A stretch of 61,359 bases of DNA from Pelotomaculum sp. PtaU1.Bin035 (GCA_002067965.1 MVRN01000059.1:1-61359); one strand, 5' to 3'. Shown: positions 9,194 to 20,091, counted from the stretch's first letter. A program made the numbers and translations. The notes: a model not told the origin generated them from the letters alone.

Positions 9194-11854
9194 ATGCTCG
9201 GATTTATAAAAAATTGGCTTGATGATAACGCCCGTGAAGTAAAAAAACTACAGCGGTATATTGATGAGATCAATACCCTGGAACCAAAGATATCCGCTAT
9301 GCCGGAGGATGAACTTAAAAGCATGACTGCGGTATTCCGGGAACGTTTAGATAATGGCCTGGCTTTGGACGATATCCTTCCGGAGGCCTTCGCCGTGGTG
9401 CGGGAAGTTTCCCGGCGGGTGCTGGGAATGAGACATTTTGACGTCCAGCTTATGGGCGGGATAGTCCTGCATCAAGGCCGCATTGCTGAAATGAAAACCG
9501 GTGAAGGTAAAACTCTGGTGGCGACATTGCCGGTCTATCTGAACGCTCTCACCGGTAGAGGCGTTCACGTTGTAACTGTAAACGATTACCTGGCCCGCCG
9601 GGACAGCGAATGGATGGGTCAAGTTTATGGCTACCTGGGATTAAGCGTGGGTTTGGTGGCGCATGGCTTGGAATGGGAGGACCGCAGGCGCGCCTACCAC
9701 TCGGATATCGTTTACGGCACCAATAATGAGTTCGGTTTCGATTACCTGCGGGACAATATGGCCAATCACCCGGATCAGCTGGTGCAGCGGGAGCTAAACT
9801 ACGCCATCGTTGACGAAGTGGACAGCATCCTTGTGGACGAGGCCAGGACCCCGCTGATTATTTCAGGCCAGGCTGAAAAATCTACTGAGTTATACTACAC
9901 TTTTGCTAAAATAGTGCCAAAGCTCACCCGGGAAACTGACTACAACGTTGATGAAAAAGCGCATACTGTGGTCATTGCCGAGTCCGGAGTCGCCAAAGTG
10001 GAAAAGATGCTTGGCGTTGACAACCTGTATGACGACAAAAATATCGAGCTCACTCACCACCTGAACCAGGCTTTAAAGGCCCACGGGTTAATGAAGCGGG
10101 ACCGGGACTACGTGGTGAAAGACGGGCAGGTGATCATTGTTGATGAGTTTACCGGCCGGCTGATGTTCGGCAGGCGCTACAGCGACGGCCTGCACCAGTC
10201 AATAGAAGCCAAAGAGGGCGTCAAGATCGAGCGGGAATCTCAGACACTCGCCACTATTACGTTTCAGAATTACTTCCGGATGTATGACAAGCTGGCCGGC
10301 ATGACTGGAACGGCGGCGACGGAGGAACAGGAATTTAAGAAAATTTACGATTTGGACGTCGTGGTAATACCAACCAACAAACCGATGATCCGGAAAGACT
10401 TGCCGGATGTTATCTATAAAACCGAACAGGCCAAGTTCCTGGCGGTTGTTGATGAAATCGCGGCCAGGCATGCCAAGGGACAGCCTGTTCTGGTAGGTAC
10501 AATTTCTATCGAAAAATCAGAATTCCTTAGCCATCTTCTCAGGAAGAGAGGAATTAACCACCAGGTATTGAATGCCAAGTATCACGACAAGGAGGCCGAG
10601 ATTGTGGCACAAGCCGGCCGCCGGGGAGCAGTGACCATTGCTACCAACATGGCCGGCCGCGGCACCGACATCCTGCTGGGGGGCAATCCGGAATTTCTGG
10701 CTCGGCAGGAACTGCGCGGTAAGGGATATAATTTTGAATCCGCCGGGGAAATTACTTCCGGGCAGGCTGAGCCGGATGACCGTATCTACCAGGCGCTGTT
10801 GGATAAATACCAGAAACAAACGGAGGAAGAGCGGAGCCTGGTTGTTGAGCAGGGCGGGCTGCATATCTTCGGTACGGAGCGGCATGAGAGCCGGCGTATT
10901 GACAACCAGCTCCGCGGCCGTTGCGGCCGCCAGGGAGACCCGGGTTCCACCCAGTTTTACAGCTCTCTTGAAGATGACCTGATGCGCCTTTTCGGCTCGG
11001 ATAATATTTCAAGTATCATGGACCGGCTGGGTATCGAGGAAGATATGCCCATTGAGCATTCCATGATCACAAAATCAATTGAGACCGCCCAGAAGCGGGT
11101 GGAAAACCGCAACTTTGAAATCCGCAAGCATGTGCTTCAGTATGACGATGTGATGAACCAGCAGCGTGAGTTGATTTATAAGCAGCGCCGGCAGGTGCTC
11201 ACCGGTGGCGATCTCAAGGCTAACATTATTGAAATGATCAATGCCTCGGTGGAACGGGCTGTAACTTCCTATGCCCCGGAAGGGGTCCACCCTGAAGAGT
11301 GGGATTTGAAAGGTCTTCTGGAGTATTCCGAGCAGCTTTTCCTGCCCGGTCACAAGCTGGCGCCCGAAGACCTGGAAGATATGGGCCGTATGGAATTGCA
11401 TTCTTACCTTGCTGAGCGTTCCCGGGCGATTTACGAAGCCAGGGAACAGGAGCTGGGCTCTGAAACGATGCGGGATATCGAGCGGGTGATCATGCTCCGC
11501 ATTGTGGACGGCAAATGGATGGACCACCTTGATGCCATGGACCAGCTCAGGGAGGGTATCGGCCTTAGGGCGTACGGCCAAAAAGACCCCCTGGTAGAGT
11601 ACAAATTCGAGGGGTATGAGATGTTTCAGAACATGATCGATGCTATTCAGGATGACGTGGTGCGCTATATTTTCCGGGTAAATTTGGTTCGGCCGGAACA
11701 GCAGCAAAAAAGGCAGGTGGTGGAAAACCGCTACGCGGAGGACGGACTGAAGCAGCCGGTGCGCAGGGAAAATAAGATAGGGCGAAACTCTCTCTGCCCT
11801 TGCGGCAGCGGTAAGAAGTATAAAAAATGCTGCGGCCGGGCCGAAGCTGTCTAA
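9194..11854 (+). CDS. secA: Protein translocase ATPase SecA
   Basis: SecA is the motor that drives preproteins through SecYEG. The 886 residues cover the full family length. Visible parts are Walker A MKTGEGKT (about 98-105), [19 protein letters not shown] (motor and start of the preprotein-binding domain), the second nucleotide-binding fold with [10 protein letters not shown], the helical scaffold, and a C-terminal zinc-binding SEC-C motif ([13 protein letters not shown]) that contacts SecB or the ribosome. The start is ATG 9194 after GAGAGGTGA. prfB begins 50 bases downstream with no terminator between them, the conserved secA-prfB order of Firmicutes. Confidence 0.98.
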   Translation: MLGFIKNWLDDNAREVKKLQRYIDEINTLEPKISAMPEDELKSMTAVFRERLDNGLALDDILPEAFAVVREVSRRVLGMRHFDVQLMGGIVLHQGRIAEMKTGEGKTLVATLPVYLNALTGRGVHVVTVNDYLARRDSEWMGQVYGYLGLSVGLVAHGLEWEDRRRAYHSDIVYGTNNEFGFDYLRDNMANHPDQLVQRELNYAIVDEVDSILVDEARTPLIISGQAEKSTELYYTFAKIVPKLTRETDYNVDEKAHTVVIAESGVAKVEKMLGVDNLYDDKNIELTHHLNQALKAHGLMKRDRDYVVKDGQVIIVDEFTGRLMFGRRYSDGLHQSIEAKEGVKIERESQTLATITFQNYFRMYDKLAGMTGTAATEEQEFKKIYDLDVVVIPTNKPMIRKDLPDVIYKTEQAKFLAVVDEIAARHAKGQPVLVGTISIEKSEFLSHLLRKRGINHQVLNAKYHDKEAEIVAQAGRRGAVTIATNMAGRGTDILLGGNPEFLARQELRGKGYNFESAGEITSGQAEPDDRIYQALLDKYQKQTEEERSLVVEQGGLHIFGTERHESRRIDNQLRGRCGRQGDPGSTQFYSSLEDDLMRLFGSDNISSIMDRLGIEEDMPIEHSMITKSIETAQKRVENRNFEIRKHVLQYDDVMNQQRELIYKQRRQVLTGGDLKANIIEMINASVERAVTSYAPEGVHPEEWDLKGLLEYSEQLFLPGHKLAPEDLEDMGRMELHSYLAERSRAIYEAREQELGSETMRDIERVIMLRIVDGKWMDHLDAMDQLREGIGLRAYGQKDPLVEYKFEGYEMFQNMIDAIQDDVVRYIFRVNLVRPEQQQKRQVVENRYAEDGLKQPVRRENKIGRNSLCPCGSGKKYKKCCGRAEAV

Positions 11855-11904
11855 TTTGTATAAAAAATTTTGTATAAAAAAATCAAAAAGAAAATGGTGA
11901 GAAA

Positions 11905-13018
11905 ATGTTTGCAGAATTAAGCCGGGAGTTTGAACCATTAAGCAAGCGTGTGGAAGATTTGAGGGTTTCTCTTTGACATAGCCAAAAAGGAAGAGGAAAT
12001 ATCTTTATTGGAAACGCAAATGCTCGAAACCGGTTTTTGGGAAGACCAGGAAAAAGCTCAGAAGATTGTCCAGCGAGTGGCAAATTTAAAAGACAGGGTT
12101 TCAGTTTTCCGGGAACTAACCAGAGATTTTGAGGACCTGGAAGTATTGGCGGAACTGGGTGAAGAGGAGGAGGACGAAGCAGTTGCCGCCGAGGTGAAAG
12201 ATGGATTGGCATCTGTTTCACGAAGGGTGACTGAACTGGAACTGGCTGTCCTCTTGAGCGGGCAATACGACCGGGGTAACGCCATCATCGCTCTCCACGC
12301 CGGGGCCGGGGGCACCGAGGCCCAGGATTGGGTGGAGATGCTCATCAGGATGTACACCAGGTGGGCGGAACGCCACAAGTTCAAGATCGGTGTCCTCGAC
12401 ATGCTGCCCGGTGATGAGGCGGGCATCAAAAGCGCCACCTTGGAGATAAGAGGTCCCAACGCTTACGGATACCTGCGGTCCGAAAAAGGGGTGCACCGGC
12501 TGGTGCGTATTTCCCCATTTGACGCCGCCGGCCGCCGTCATACATCTTTTGCGTCGTTGGATGTGCTTCCCGAGGCGGATGAAGATGTGGACGTGCGGAT
12601 CAGCCAGGAAGATTTAAAAATAGACACTTTTCGCTCAAGCGGAGCCGGAGGGCAGCATATTAACAAAACAGAATCCGCTGTCCGGATTACTCATATTCCC
12701 ACAGGAATTGTAGTTTCTTGCCAAAATGAGCGTTCCCAGATCTCCAACCGGCTGGCGGCTATGAAAATGCTCCAGGCGAAGTTGATCGATCTGGAGCTGC
12801 GCAAAAAGGAGGCTGAACTGGCAGCCTTGCGAGGCGACCAGCAGGATATTGCGTGGGGCAGTCAGATACGTTCTTATATCTTTCACCCGTACAGCCTGGT
12901 TAAAGATCACCGCACCGGTGAGGAGGCCGGAAACGTCAATGCTGTCATGGACGGGGAGATCGATTCCTTTATAGCCGCCTATTTAAAGGAAAAGGCGCGG
13001 GTACAGGGGCGCGGGTAA
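11905..13018 (+). CDS. prfB: Peptide chain release factor 2 with programmed frameshift
   Basis: RF2 ends translation at UGA and UAA. The gene starts at ATG 11905 and reads 23 codons to an in-frame TGA at 11974-11976. Ribosomes must shift +1 at CTT-T to continue as DIAKKEEEIS, so the coding sequence is 11905-11973 joined to 11975-13018. The catalytic GGQ (GAGGQHINKTESAVRI) and the anticodon-like tripeptide SPF (RISPFDAAGRR) are both present. Regulation is autogenous: scarce RF2 lets the ribosome pause at TGA and shift, giving more RF2. It lies 50 bases after secA. Confidence 0.97.
11960..11977 (+). promoter_or_regulatory. Programmed +1 frameshift site of prfB
   Basis: The site reads TTGAGGGTTTCTCTTTGAC. 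GAGGG acts as an internal Shine-Dalgarno-like element, followed by the slippery CTT-T and stop TGA with C after it. The layout is the same as in other bacterial prfB genes. Confidence 0.93.
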
Positions 13019-13045
13019 TTGAGCAAAGGAGGCCGTTGCCATACT

Positions 13046-13888
13046 ATGCGCCGCAAATTTGTCTACGAAATTGCCGGGGTAAGCGCCGGTGTTGTTTTGA
13101 CCGCCCTGGGGCTGGATATGTTTCTCATTCCCAATAAAATCGCCGCTGGAGGAGTCAGCGGCATTGCCATTATCCTGCACTATTTGATTAATGTGCCGGT
13201 TGGGGCGGCTATGCTTGTCTTGAACGTGCCGCTTTTTGCCATGGGCATTTTCCGCCTGGGGCTGCATTTTGGCTTTCGTTCCCTCTTCGGCACTATTTCT
13301 CTTTCGTTAGCCGTTGACGCGCTGGCGCCTTTTCTGCCCGTCCCAACTCACGACCTCCTGTTGGCCGGTCTGTTCGGCGGTGTGCTGGTTGGCCTGGGGC
13401 TGGGGTTTGTTTTTAAGTATCAGGGCACAACGGGGGGTACCGACTTGCTGGCGGCTGTTTTGCGTACATACACCGGGGTAAATATCGGGCAATTGCTTTT
13501 TCTGGTGGATGCCACGATTGTGATTACCGCGGGGATTGTTTTTGATTCGGCCGAGTTGGCCATGTACGCGTTGATAACCATTTTCATCACCGCTTGGCTG
13601 ATTGACATGGTTCAAGAGGGATTTAGCTACACCAAGGCCTTTTTGATAATTTCCAGCCGTCCGGCGGAAATATCCGCCGCAATCGTGGAGGGGTTAAACA
13701 GGGGCGCCACTGCCTGGCCGGCTCGCGGGGTATACACGGGCGTGGAAAAGGAAGTCCTTCTCTCGGTCGTGAATAGGTCGGAGGTGACCCGCCTTAAAGA
13801 TATCATTTACAATGTTGACCCGCATGCCTTTGTAATCCTGGCGGACGTGCACGAGGTGCTCGGGGAAGGCTTTACAGAGTATAAATAA
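13046..13888 (+). CDS. YitT family membrane protein (DUF161/DUF2179)
   Basis: A protein of unknown biochemical role found widely in Firmicutes. The N-terminal two thirds contain about five or six hydrophobic helices ([46 protein letters not shown]), and the C-terminal 80 residues form the soluble DUF2179 domain ([27 protein letters not shown]). ATG 13046 is preferred, 13 bases after AAAGGAGG; an in-frame TTG at 13019 lacks a ribosome site and would add nine polar residues. It follows prfB closely and may be cotranscribed. Confidence 0.85.
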   Translation: MRRKFVYEIAGVSAGVVLTALGLDMFLIPNKIAAGGVSGIAIILHYLINVPVGAAMLVLNVPLFAMGIFRLGLHFGFRSLFGTISLSLAVDALAPFLPVPTHDLLLAGLFGGVLVGLGLGFVFKYQGTTGGTDLLAAVLRTYTGVNIGQLLFLVDATIVITAGIVFDSAELAMYALITIFITAWLIDMVQEGFSYTKAFLIISSRPAEISAAIVEGLNRGATAWPARGVYTGVEKEVLLSVVNRSEVTRLKDIIYNVDPHAFVILADVHEVLGEGFTEYK

Positions 13889-13907
13889 AATAACCGGAGG
13901 TTTAAGG

Positions 13908-14720
13908 ATGGGGGAAATCGAAGAACTCAAAAACAAGGCAAAAGAAATTAGAAAACATATTGTCAGAATGTTGGGCGAGGCCGGTTCGGGGCACCCGGGA
14001 GGTTCTCTGTCCGCGGCTGACATTGTTGCTTCACTCTATTTTAAAGAGTTGCGCCTTGACCCTGCCCGTCCGGATTGGCCCGGGCGCGACCGTTTTGTGC
14101 TGTCCAAGGGGCACGCTGCCCCGGTATTATACGCGGCCCTGGCCGAAAGGGGATTCTTCCCGTTGGAGGAACTGATGACACTTCGCAAATTGGGGAGCCG
14201 CCTGCAGGGGCATCCGGATATGCGCAAGCTCCCCGGGGTGGATATGTCTACCGGTTCCCTGGGACAGGGGCTTTCCTCTGCCAACGGCATGGCCCTGGCT
14301 GCCCGGCTGGACAAAGCGGGCTACCGTGTCTACGCGCTTCTTGGCGACGGCGAATTGCAGGAAGGGATGGTCTGGGAAGCGGCCATGGCGGCGGCTCACT
14401 ACAAATTGGACAACCTGGCGGCTTTTGTCGACCATAACGGTTTGCAGATAGACGGCCCGGTGGTTGATGTAATGTCACCCGAGCCGGTAGCCGACAAATG
14501 GCGCGCTTTCGGCTGGCATGTGGTCATTATCGACGGGCACGACATCAAACAAATCCTGGATGCCCTGGACGAGGCAAAAACGGTAAAAGGAAAGCCCACC
14601 ATGATTGTTGCGGAAACTGTAAAAGGCAAGGGTGTTTCATTCATGGAAAACCAGGTGGGCTGGCATGGCGCCGCGCCAAAACCCGGCGAGGTGGAGAAAG
14701 CGCTGGCGGAATTGGCGTGA
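13908..14720 (+). CDS. Transketolase, N-terminal subunit
   Basis: One half of a split transketolase, which moves two-carbon units between sugar phosphates in the non-oxidative pentose phosphate pathway. The 270 residues bind thiamine diphosphate: SGHPGGSLS near the N-terminus, [14 protein letters not shown], and the GDG...N pyrophosphate/Mg motif ([15 protein letters not shown], later DHNGLQ). The start is ATG 13908 after GGAGG. The C-terminal subunit follows after 84 bases. The split form is common in anaerobic Firmicutes and archaea. Confidence 0.93.
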   Translation: MGEIEELKNKAKEIRKHIVRMLGEAGSGHPGGSLSAADIVASLYFKELRLDPARPDWPGRDRFVLSKGHAAPVLYAALAERGFFPLEELMTLRKLGSRLQGHPDMRKLPGVDMSTGSLGQGLSSANGMALAARLDKAGYRVYALLGDGELQEGMVWEAAMAAAHYKLDNLAAFVDHNGLQIDGPVVDVMSPEPVADKWRAFGWHVVIIDGHDIKQILDALDEAKTVKGKPTMIVAETVKGKGVSFMENQVGWHGAAPKPGEVEKALAELA

Positions 14721-14804
14721 GATAGTACTTGTGCCGGTGTTTGCTTTTGGCTGCTATTAACGTAAGGATAGATGATTCGCGTCCTTGAGGAGGAATGGGC
14801 TGAT

Positions 14805-15746
14805 ATGAGCAATAAGATTGCGACCAGGGAGGCTTACGGAGAGGCGATACTGCAGTTGGGCCGGGAAAACCCGGACATTGTGGTGTTGGACGCCGACCTG
14901 GCGAAGTCTACCAAGACATATGATTTTGGGAAGCACTTTCCCGAACGTTTCTTTGATATGGGTGTGGCTGAGCAAAACATGATCGGGACGGCAGCCGGCC
15001 TGGCTGCGGCCGGCAAAATTCCTTTCTGTAGTTCGTTTGCGGTTTTTGCCTCGGGCCGGGCTTTCGAGCAGGTGCGCAACAGCGTTGCTTACTCTGCGCT
15101 GAACGTTAAAATCGGGGCCAGTCACGCCGGGATTACTGTGGGTGAGGACGGCGGCTCACACGAATCGGTAGAAGATATCGCCATTATGCGGGTACTGCCG
15201 AATATGACTGTGTTTGTCCCGGCTGACGCTGTCGAAACCGCGGGAGCGGTCAGGGCCGCGGCGGCAATGAAAGGCCCGGTTTATATTCGGCTGGGCAGGG
15301 CCGGGGTACCGGTTTTACATGGAGCGGATTTTCAGTTCGAACCAGGAAAAGCGGTTGCATTGCGGGAGGGAACAGACGCAGCAATTATCGCCACGGGCAT
15401 CATGGTCGCCGCAGCTCTGGAAGCAGCTGACCTTTTAGCGGAAGAAGGAATCAAGGCCGGGGTCCTGGATGTCCATACGATCAAGCCCCTGGACGTAGGC
15501 GCTATAGTCCGGGTTGCCCGGGAGACGGGCGCCCTGGTAACCGCGGAGGAACATAGCGTCATTGGAGGCCTGGGCGGGGCAGTGGCTGAGGCGCTTGTTG
15601 AAAATTGCCCTGTTCACCTAAAGCGGGTGGGTATACCGGACAGGTTCGGCGAGTCGGGAGCGCCAGCCGAATTATTGGAAAAATACGGCCTTTCCCCGGC
15701 GGCCCTCGCTGCGGCAGTTAAAGAAGTCATTGCGAGAAAAGGATAG
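14805..15746 (+). CDS. Transketolase, C-terminal subunit
   Basis: The partner half carries the pyrimidine-binding domain of thiamine diphosphate (residues about 1-170, with the catalytic glutamate in GVAEQNMIGTAAGLA) and the C-terminal domain (VLDVHTIKPLD, TAEEHSVIGGLGGAV). ATG 14805 is chosen because GAGGAGG lies 11 bases before it; the in-frame ATG 14772 has no ribosome site. It must assemble with the N-terminal subunit to be active. A weak hairpin after the gene may end the transcript. Confidence 0.92.
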   Translation: MSNKIATREAYGEAILQLGRENPDIVVLDADLAKSTKTYDFGKHFPERFFDMGVAEQNMIGTAAGLAAAGKIPFCSSFAVFASGRAFEQVRNSVAYSALNVKIGASHAGITVGEDGGSHESVEDIAIMRVLPNMTVFVPADAVETAGAVRAAAAMKGPVYIRLGRAGVPVLHGADFQFEPGKAVALREGTDAAIIATGIMVAAALEAADLLAEEGIKAGVLDVHTIKPLDVGAIVRVARETGALVTAEEHSVIGGLGGAVAEALVENCPVHLKRVGIPDRFGESGAPAELLEKYGLSPAALAAAVKEVIARKG

Positions 15747-15767
15747 TCCGCGTGGTTTTGCATGGCC

Positions 15768-15790
15768 ACTCACCTGATGGTGAGTAAAAT
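15768..15790 (+). terminator. Possible terminator after transketolase
   Basis: ACTCACC TGAT GGTGAGT is a perfect 7-bp hairpin followed by AAAATTTAATAAT. It lacks a clean T run, so termination is uncertain. Confidence 0.45.
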
Positions 15791-15801
15791 TTAATAATGA
15801 A

Positions 15802-15856
15802 CCAAAATAGCGACCCCGCGCCACCACTTTGATAGTGATACGGGGTCGCTATTTGG
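15802..15856. repeat. Long near-perfect inverted repeat in an otherwise empty gap
   Basis: The gap 15747-16086 holds no credible gene. CCAAAATAGCGACCCCG (15802-15818) pairs with CGGGGTCGCTATTTGG (15841-15856) with one bulged base, and the 22-base interior contains CACT/AGTG. The stem is much longer than a normal terminator and symmetric on both strands. It could be a bidirectional terminator or a small palindromic repeat element. No second copy was noticed in the window. Confidence 0.7.
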
Positions 15857-16086
15857 ATCATCTTGGGATTTAGTGTTTTGCTCTTGGAATATTGTAAAGA
15901 AATTTATTGATGAAAAGGAAGGATTTTGCGCCAACTTGTCGAAGTTTTTACTTGGCTTGCAGTATGCTGTCAATTTATACGTAAAATATATTTGCAGTAG
16001 CAAAGCATAACAGCGGTCCTTGGACAGTATCGCAAACGATGTGATAACTGGCCGGTTTTTTGTTTGTTCTAAAGCGGGGTGGGCGG

Positions 16087-16773
16087 TTGATCCAATTATA
16101 CAATGTTACAAAAATTTATCCCAGCGGTGTTAAGGCCCTGACCGATGTTACCCTGCGCGTCCATAAGGGTGAATTCGTCTTCCTGGTTGGCCCCAGCGGC
16201 GCCGGAAAGTCGACAATTACTAAATTAATCTACCGGGAAGAGTTTCCCACCCGCGGGCAGGTCATCTTCAACGGGAAAAATGTTATTCGTATGCGCCAGC
16301 GAGAGGTGCCTTACTTGCGCCGCGCAATGGGGATGGTATTCCAAGATTTCCGGCTGCTGCCGCAAAAAACAGTATTTGAAAATGTAGCTTTTGCGATGGA
16401 GGTAGTTGGTTCTTCCGGTCGGGATATCAAAAAAACAGTGCCTAAAGTACTCAACATGGTCGGTTTAACGAAAAAGGCCGATGTGTTTCCCGGACATCTT
16501 TCGGGTGGTGAGCAACAGCGGGTGAGTGTCGCCCGCGCCATTGTCAATAATCCGGTTTTGATTATCGCTGATGAGCCCACGGGTAATTTAGATCCGGAAA
16601 CCTCCTGGGATTTAATGAATCTGTTTTTGAACATTAACAAGCGGGGCACCACCGTTATTATGATTACACACGCCCGGGACATTGTGGACGCTATGAAAAA
16701 ACGCGTTGTCGAAATGGCCGGCGGCCAGATAGTGCGGGACGAGAAGGAAGGAACGTACCGCTATGAGGCTTAG
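16087..16773 (+). CDS. ftsE: Cell-division ATP-binding protein FtsE
   Basis: FtsE is the ABC ATPase that, with FtsX, couples ATP hydrolysis to activation of peptidoglycan hydrolases outside the cell. The 228 residues have Walker A GPSGAGKST, signature LSGGEQQRVSVARA, Walker B VLIIADEPTGNLDP and the H-loop ITHA. TTG 16087 is chosen because it gives the family N-terminus MIQLYNVTKIYP; upstream in-frame codons are not family-like. The end overlaps ftsX by 11 bases, so the two are translationally coupled. Confidence 0.95.
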   Translation: MIQLYNVTKIYPSGVKALTDVTLRVHKGEFVFLVGPSGAGKSTITKLIYREEFPTRGQVIFNGKNVIRMRQREVPYLRRAMGMVFQDFRLLPQKTVFENVAFAMEVVGSSGRDIKKTVPKVLNMVGLTKKADVFPGHLSGGEQQRVSVARAIVNNPVLIIADEPTGNLDPETSWDLMNLFLNINKRGTTVIMITHARDIVDAMKKRVVEMAGGQIVRDEKEGTYRYEA

Positions 16774-17650
16774 AACGGTTAGATATTATTTTTGCGAAAC
16801 AATTCAATCGATTTTGCGCAACAGTTGGCTTTCCGTGGCCTCAGTGGGTGTCGTTGCCGTGTCTTTGATGATCCTGGGCAGTTCTCTGCTGTTGGTTATA
16901 AACGCCAGCAATATGGCGGCCAACCTGGAGTCAAGTGTTGAAATGAGCCTTTTTTTGAAGGATAAGTCCACTTCTGCTCAAATAAAAGATCTGGAAGACA
17001 AACTAAAAGCTATGCCTGATGTGGCCCAGGTTGAATTTGTAAGCAAGCAGCGGGCGTTGGAGGAGATGAAGAAGAACTTTGGGGATAAAAAGGACATCCT
17101 TGCCGGATTGGAGGAAAAAAACCCGCTGCCGGATGCTTTCCGGATAAAGACCCGTACGGTTGAGCAGGTGGCGCCGCTGGCCCGGCAGTTGGAAGGCCTT
17201 GCCCAGGTGGATCAGGTCCGCTATGGACAGGGAGTGGTTGAAAAAATGCTGGCTTTTAGCCGTTGGATACGCGTTGCCGGTCTGGTTACTATGGTTTTGC
17301 TGGGGGTCGCGGCGGTTTTTCTTATAGCCACCACTATCCGCCTATCAGTTTTTTCTAGGCGCAAAGAAATTGGAATCATGAAGTTTATCGGGGCGACCAA
17401 CTGGTTCGTGCGCTTTCCATTCCTGCTGGAAGGGATGTTCCTTGGGCTGGCCGGGTCGTTGCTGGCGGTTGCCGCCATCTACTTTGGGTATTTTACTTTG
17501 ATTGGAAATATTCAAGTTTCATTGCCTTTTATGCAACTGGTTAGCGACCGGGATTTAATTATAACCTTAATGGAGCGCCTTCTCCTCCTCGGGTTGGTCA
17601 TTGGGGCGGCGGGCAGTATGATTTCCATGCGAAAGTTCTTAAAAGCGTAA
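16763..17650 (+). CDS. ftsX: Cell-division membrane protein FtsX
   Basis: The permease-like partner of FtsE. The 295 residues have one N-terminal membrane helix (about 22-45), an extracellular loop of about 120 residues (MSLFLKDKSTSAQIKDLEDKL onward) that contacts the hydrolase activator, and three C-terminal helices (from VTMVLLGVAAVFLIATTIRL). The motif RRKEIGIMKFIGATNWFVR is typical. The next gene encodes a coiled-coil M23 protein, the expected extracellular target. Confidence 0.95.
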   Translation: MRLRTVRYYFCETIQSILRNSWLSVASVGVVAVSLMILGSSLLLVINASNMAANLESSVEMSLFLKDKSTSAQIKDLEDKLKAMPDVAQVEFVSKQRALEEMKKNFGDKKDILAGLEEKNPLPDAFRIKTRTVEQVAPLARQLEGLAQVDQVRYGQGVVEKMLAFSRWIRVAGLVTMVLLGVAAVFLIATTIRLSVFSRRKEIGIMKFIGATNWFVRFPFLLEGMFLGLAGSLLAVAAIYFGYFTLIGNIQVSLPFMQLVSDRDLIITLMERLLLLGLVIGAAGSMISMRKFLKA

Positions 17651-17681
17651 TTATCCCAAATAACCGGGAGGGCTTACCCAG

Positions 17682-18812
17682 ATGGATTCAGGATCCTTGA
17701 AGAAAAAGATAATATCGGGAGCATTGAGCCTGGTTTTGCTGGTGGGGGCCATTGGAGCGGCTTACGGTGATGAACTTCAACAACAGTTGGACAGCACCAG
17801 GGAGCAATTATACCAAAAGAAAAATGAGGCGGGCCAGGCCAAAGACGTTGTTAAGGATTATTCCTCTCAGGTAGCTTCCCTGAACCGGTCCATCAGTGAA
17901 AAAACCCTTCAGTTGAATGATCTTGAAGACAGCCTTGACCAGGCTAAAGAAAAATTGCGCGGGACAGAGGCTGATCTTAAAGAGGCGGAAACTAAACTGG
18001 AGCAGAGCACTGAAATTCTTAACAAGAGAGTCCGTAATATGTATCAGGCGGGAAACGTCAGCTACCTGGAGGTCCTCTTCGAAGCTCGAGATTTCAGTGA
18101 CTTTATCAATCGTTTTGAACTTTTAAAGCGGGTGGTCCAGGAGGATATTTCCACCGTTAACCAGGTCAAGGCAGACCGTCAAAAATTAAATAGCCGGAAA
18201 GCCGATCTTGAGGTGCAGCGGGAGAGGCTTACCGCAATGATTACTGAACAGGACGCGGCCCGCAAAGAATTGACGGCTAAACAAAGTGAAAAAAATGCTT
18301 TGTTAAAAGAAGCTGACGCGAACCTGTGGGATTTGGAGCAGGAAGCCGCCCGCCTTGAGGCCCAGGAGCAGGATATCTTGCGTGAGATCGCCAACCGCAA
18401 CTCGAGTTCCCGGCCGCGTTCCACCGGGGCTTTCACCTGGCCGGTACCGGGCTATACCGATATTTCCTCTCCTTTTGGCATGCGTTTGCACCCCATTACC
18501 GGGGAGTACAAAATGCATAACGGGATTGACATTCCCGCTCCCACCGGTACCACCGTGGTGGCCGCTCAGGACGGCGCGGTAATTGATGTGGGCTATATGA
18601 GCGGCTATGGCAATATTGTAATGATCGACCACGGAGGCGGCCTGACCACCCTTTACTCCCACCTGTCGTCACAACTCGTTGGGAACGGAGCGGAAGTCGT
18701 CAAGGGCCAGGCTGTCGGCAGGGTGGGAAGCACCGGTATGGCAACCGGGCCGCACCTTGATTTTTCAGTAAGGGTAAACGGCAATCCGGTCAGCCCCTGG
18801 AATTACCTTTAG
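17682..18812 (+). CDS. EnvC/CwlO-type murein hydrolase factor with M23 domain
   Basis: An exported protein of 376 residues: signal peptide ([19 protein letters not shown]), a long coiled coil (about 30-235) like that of EnvC or PcsB, and a C-terminal LytM/M23 fold (about 250-375). Its place behind ftsEX fits the hydrolase or activator controlled by FtsX. The first zinc motif is intact (HNGIDIP, about 278-284) and the catalytic YSHLS is present. The last motif reads GPHLDFSV instead of HxH, so the third zinc ligand is Asp. The protein may be a weak enzyme or, like EnvC, only an amidase activator. The start is ATG 17682 after GGGAGG. Confidence 0.9.
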   Translation: MDSGSLKKKIISGALSLVLLVGAIGAAYGDELQQQLDSTREQLYQKKNEAGQAKDVVKDYSSQVASLNRSISEKTLQLNDLEDSLDQAKEKLRGTEADLKEAETKLEQSTEILNKRVRNMYQAGNVSYLEVLFEARDFSDFINRFELLKRVVQEDISTVNQVKADRQKLNSRKADLEVQRERLTAMITEQDAARKELTAKQSEKNALLKEADANLWDLEQEAARLEAQEQDILREIANRNSSSRPRSTGAFTWPVPGYTDISSPFGMRLHPITGEYKMHNGIDIPAPTGTTVVAAQDGAVIDVGYMSGYGNIVMIDHGGGLTTLYSHLSSQLVGNGAEVVKGQAVGRVGSTGMATGPHLDFSVRVNGNPVSPWNYL

Positions 18813-18917
18813 CCACCAAATGGTGGCTTTAATTTTGCCCATCCGGGTTGTAATTTTTCCCAGATTGTTGTAGTATAGTAAAGTATGTGAAGACAGGATC
18901 GGCAGGTGTGTTGAATA

Positions 18918-20075
18918 TTGGGATATCATGGTTTCGAAGCCGGTTCCAGAAACAGCAGGTGGCGTTCGGTTCTGGCGGTCTTACTCTTTGTGGTTTTTTT
19001 AGCGGTTGGCGGCCTATTAGCGAGTAATTACAGGCATTTCGGCAACTTGTTTAAGGTAATCGCCCTGGTGCGGACACAGTATCTGCACCCGGTGAGCTCC
19101 ACGCAACTGGTAGACGGGGCAATTAAAGGGCTGGTAAATTCTTTAAACGACCCGTATTCAGTTTATCTCGATCCCAAGACCTTCTCCCAGCTCCAAGAGC
19201 AGATCAAGGGTTCTTTCGGCGGGTTGGGTATTTTGGTGGGGGTGAAAGATCAGTATTTGACGGTGGTGCGTACCTACCAGGGAACGCCTGCCGCCAGGGC
19301 GGGGATCAAAGAAGGAGATGTAATAGCAAAGATTGACGACCGTGACGCTAAAGGTATTGATCTGGAGACAGCCATAAACTTGATGCGGGGGCCGGTCGGG
19401 TCAAAAGTCAACCTTACCGCCAACAGGCAGGGAACTTCTGAACAACTGCAATTTTCCCTGGTAAGGGAACAGATCAGCGTTCCCACGGTCGACGGGCGGA
19501 CGATTCCGGACACCGGCATCGGGTATATTATCATCAGCCAGTTTACCGAGCGGACCGCTGATGAAATGAACGAAACCCTGGGCAGGCTGAAAAGTGAGCA
19601 CGTGAAAGGAATAATTTTGGATCTCAGGGATAACCCGGGCGGTGAGCTAACAGCGGCGGTAAATGTGGCAAAGAATTTTATCCCTGAAGGGCCGGTTGTT
19701 TATATCGACTACCGGGTGGGGCGCGAACAGGTTTTTCAATCCGAGGGGCGAACGCTGCAGCTTCCCCTGGTGGTTTTAATTAACGAAGGCAGCGCAAGCG
19801 CCGCCGAAATCTTGGCCGGGGCGGTAAAAGACACCGGCGCGGGAACCCTGGTTGGGACTAAAACTTTTGGCAAGGGAATTGTGCAAACTGTATTTCCATT
19901 GGACGGCGGCGCGGGGCTAAAACTGACCACCGCGCGCTACCTGACGCCGGCCAAAAACGATATCCACGAAAAAGGTATCCAGCCTGATGTTCAGGTCCAG
20001 TCCCCGGAGGACCGTACCCAAGACGTCCAGCTTGAAAGGGCGGAAGAAATTATGAAACAAAAGATTGCCCGATAA
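18918..20075 (+). CDS. Carboxy-terminal processing protease, S41 family
   Basis: A membrane-anchored serine protease that trims C-termini of exported proteins. The 385 residues show one N-terminal membrane helix (VLAVLLFVVFLAVGGLLAS), a PDZ domain (about 95-180, GGLGILVGVKDQYLTVV) and the S41 core with the Ser-Lys dyad: serine in EGSASAAEILAG (about 293) and lysine in TKTFGKGIVQT. TTG 18918 is the only possible start, since TGA lies two codons upstream; AGGTGTG is eight bases before it. Its place between ftsEX and the MinJ-like gene matches ctpB of Bacillus. Confidence 0.93.
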   Translation: MGYHGFEAGSRNSRWRSVLAVLLFVVFLAVGGLLASNYRHFGNLFKVIALVRTQYLHPVSSTQLVDGAIKGLVNSLNDPYSVYLDPKTFSQLQEQIKGSFGGLGILVGVKDQYLTVVRTYQGTPAARAGIKEGDVIAKIDDRDAKGIDLETAINLMRGPVGSKVNLTANRQGTSEQLQFSLVREQISVPTVDGRTIPDTGIGYIIISQFTERTADEMNETLGRLKSEHVKGIILDLRDNPGGELTAAVNVAKNFIPEGPVVYIDYRVGREQVFQSEGRTLQLPLVVLINEGSASAAEILAGAVKDTGAGTLVGTKTFGKGIVQTVFPLDGGAGLKLTTARYLTPAKNDIHEKGIQPDVQVQSPEDRTQDVQLERAEEIMKQKIAR

Positions 20076-20091
20076 GAGAATATAATTGGTA

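Noticed and set aside
11075-11938. A 287-codon frame antisense to secA
   Set aside because: It is the shadow of a GC-rich coding region; secA itself is unmistakable.
15791-16003. A 70-codon minus-strand frame
   Set aside because: It is made partly of the long inverted repeat and has no protein-like pattern.
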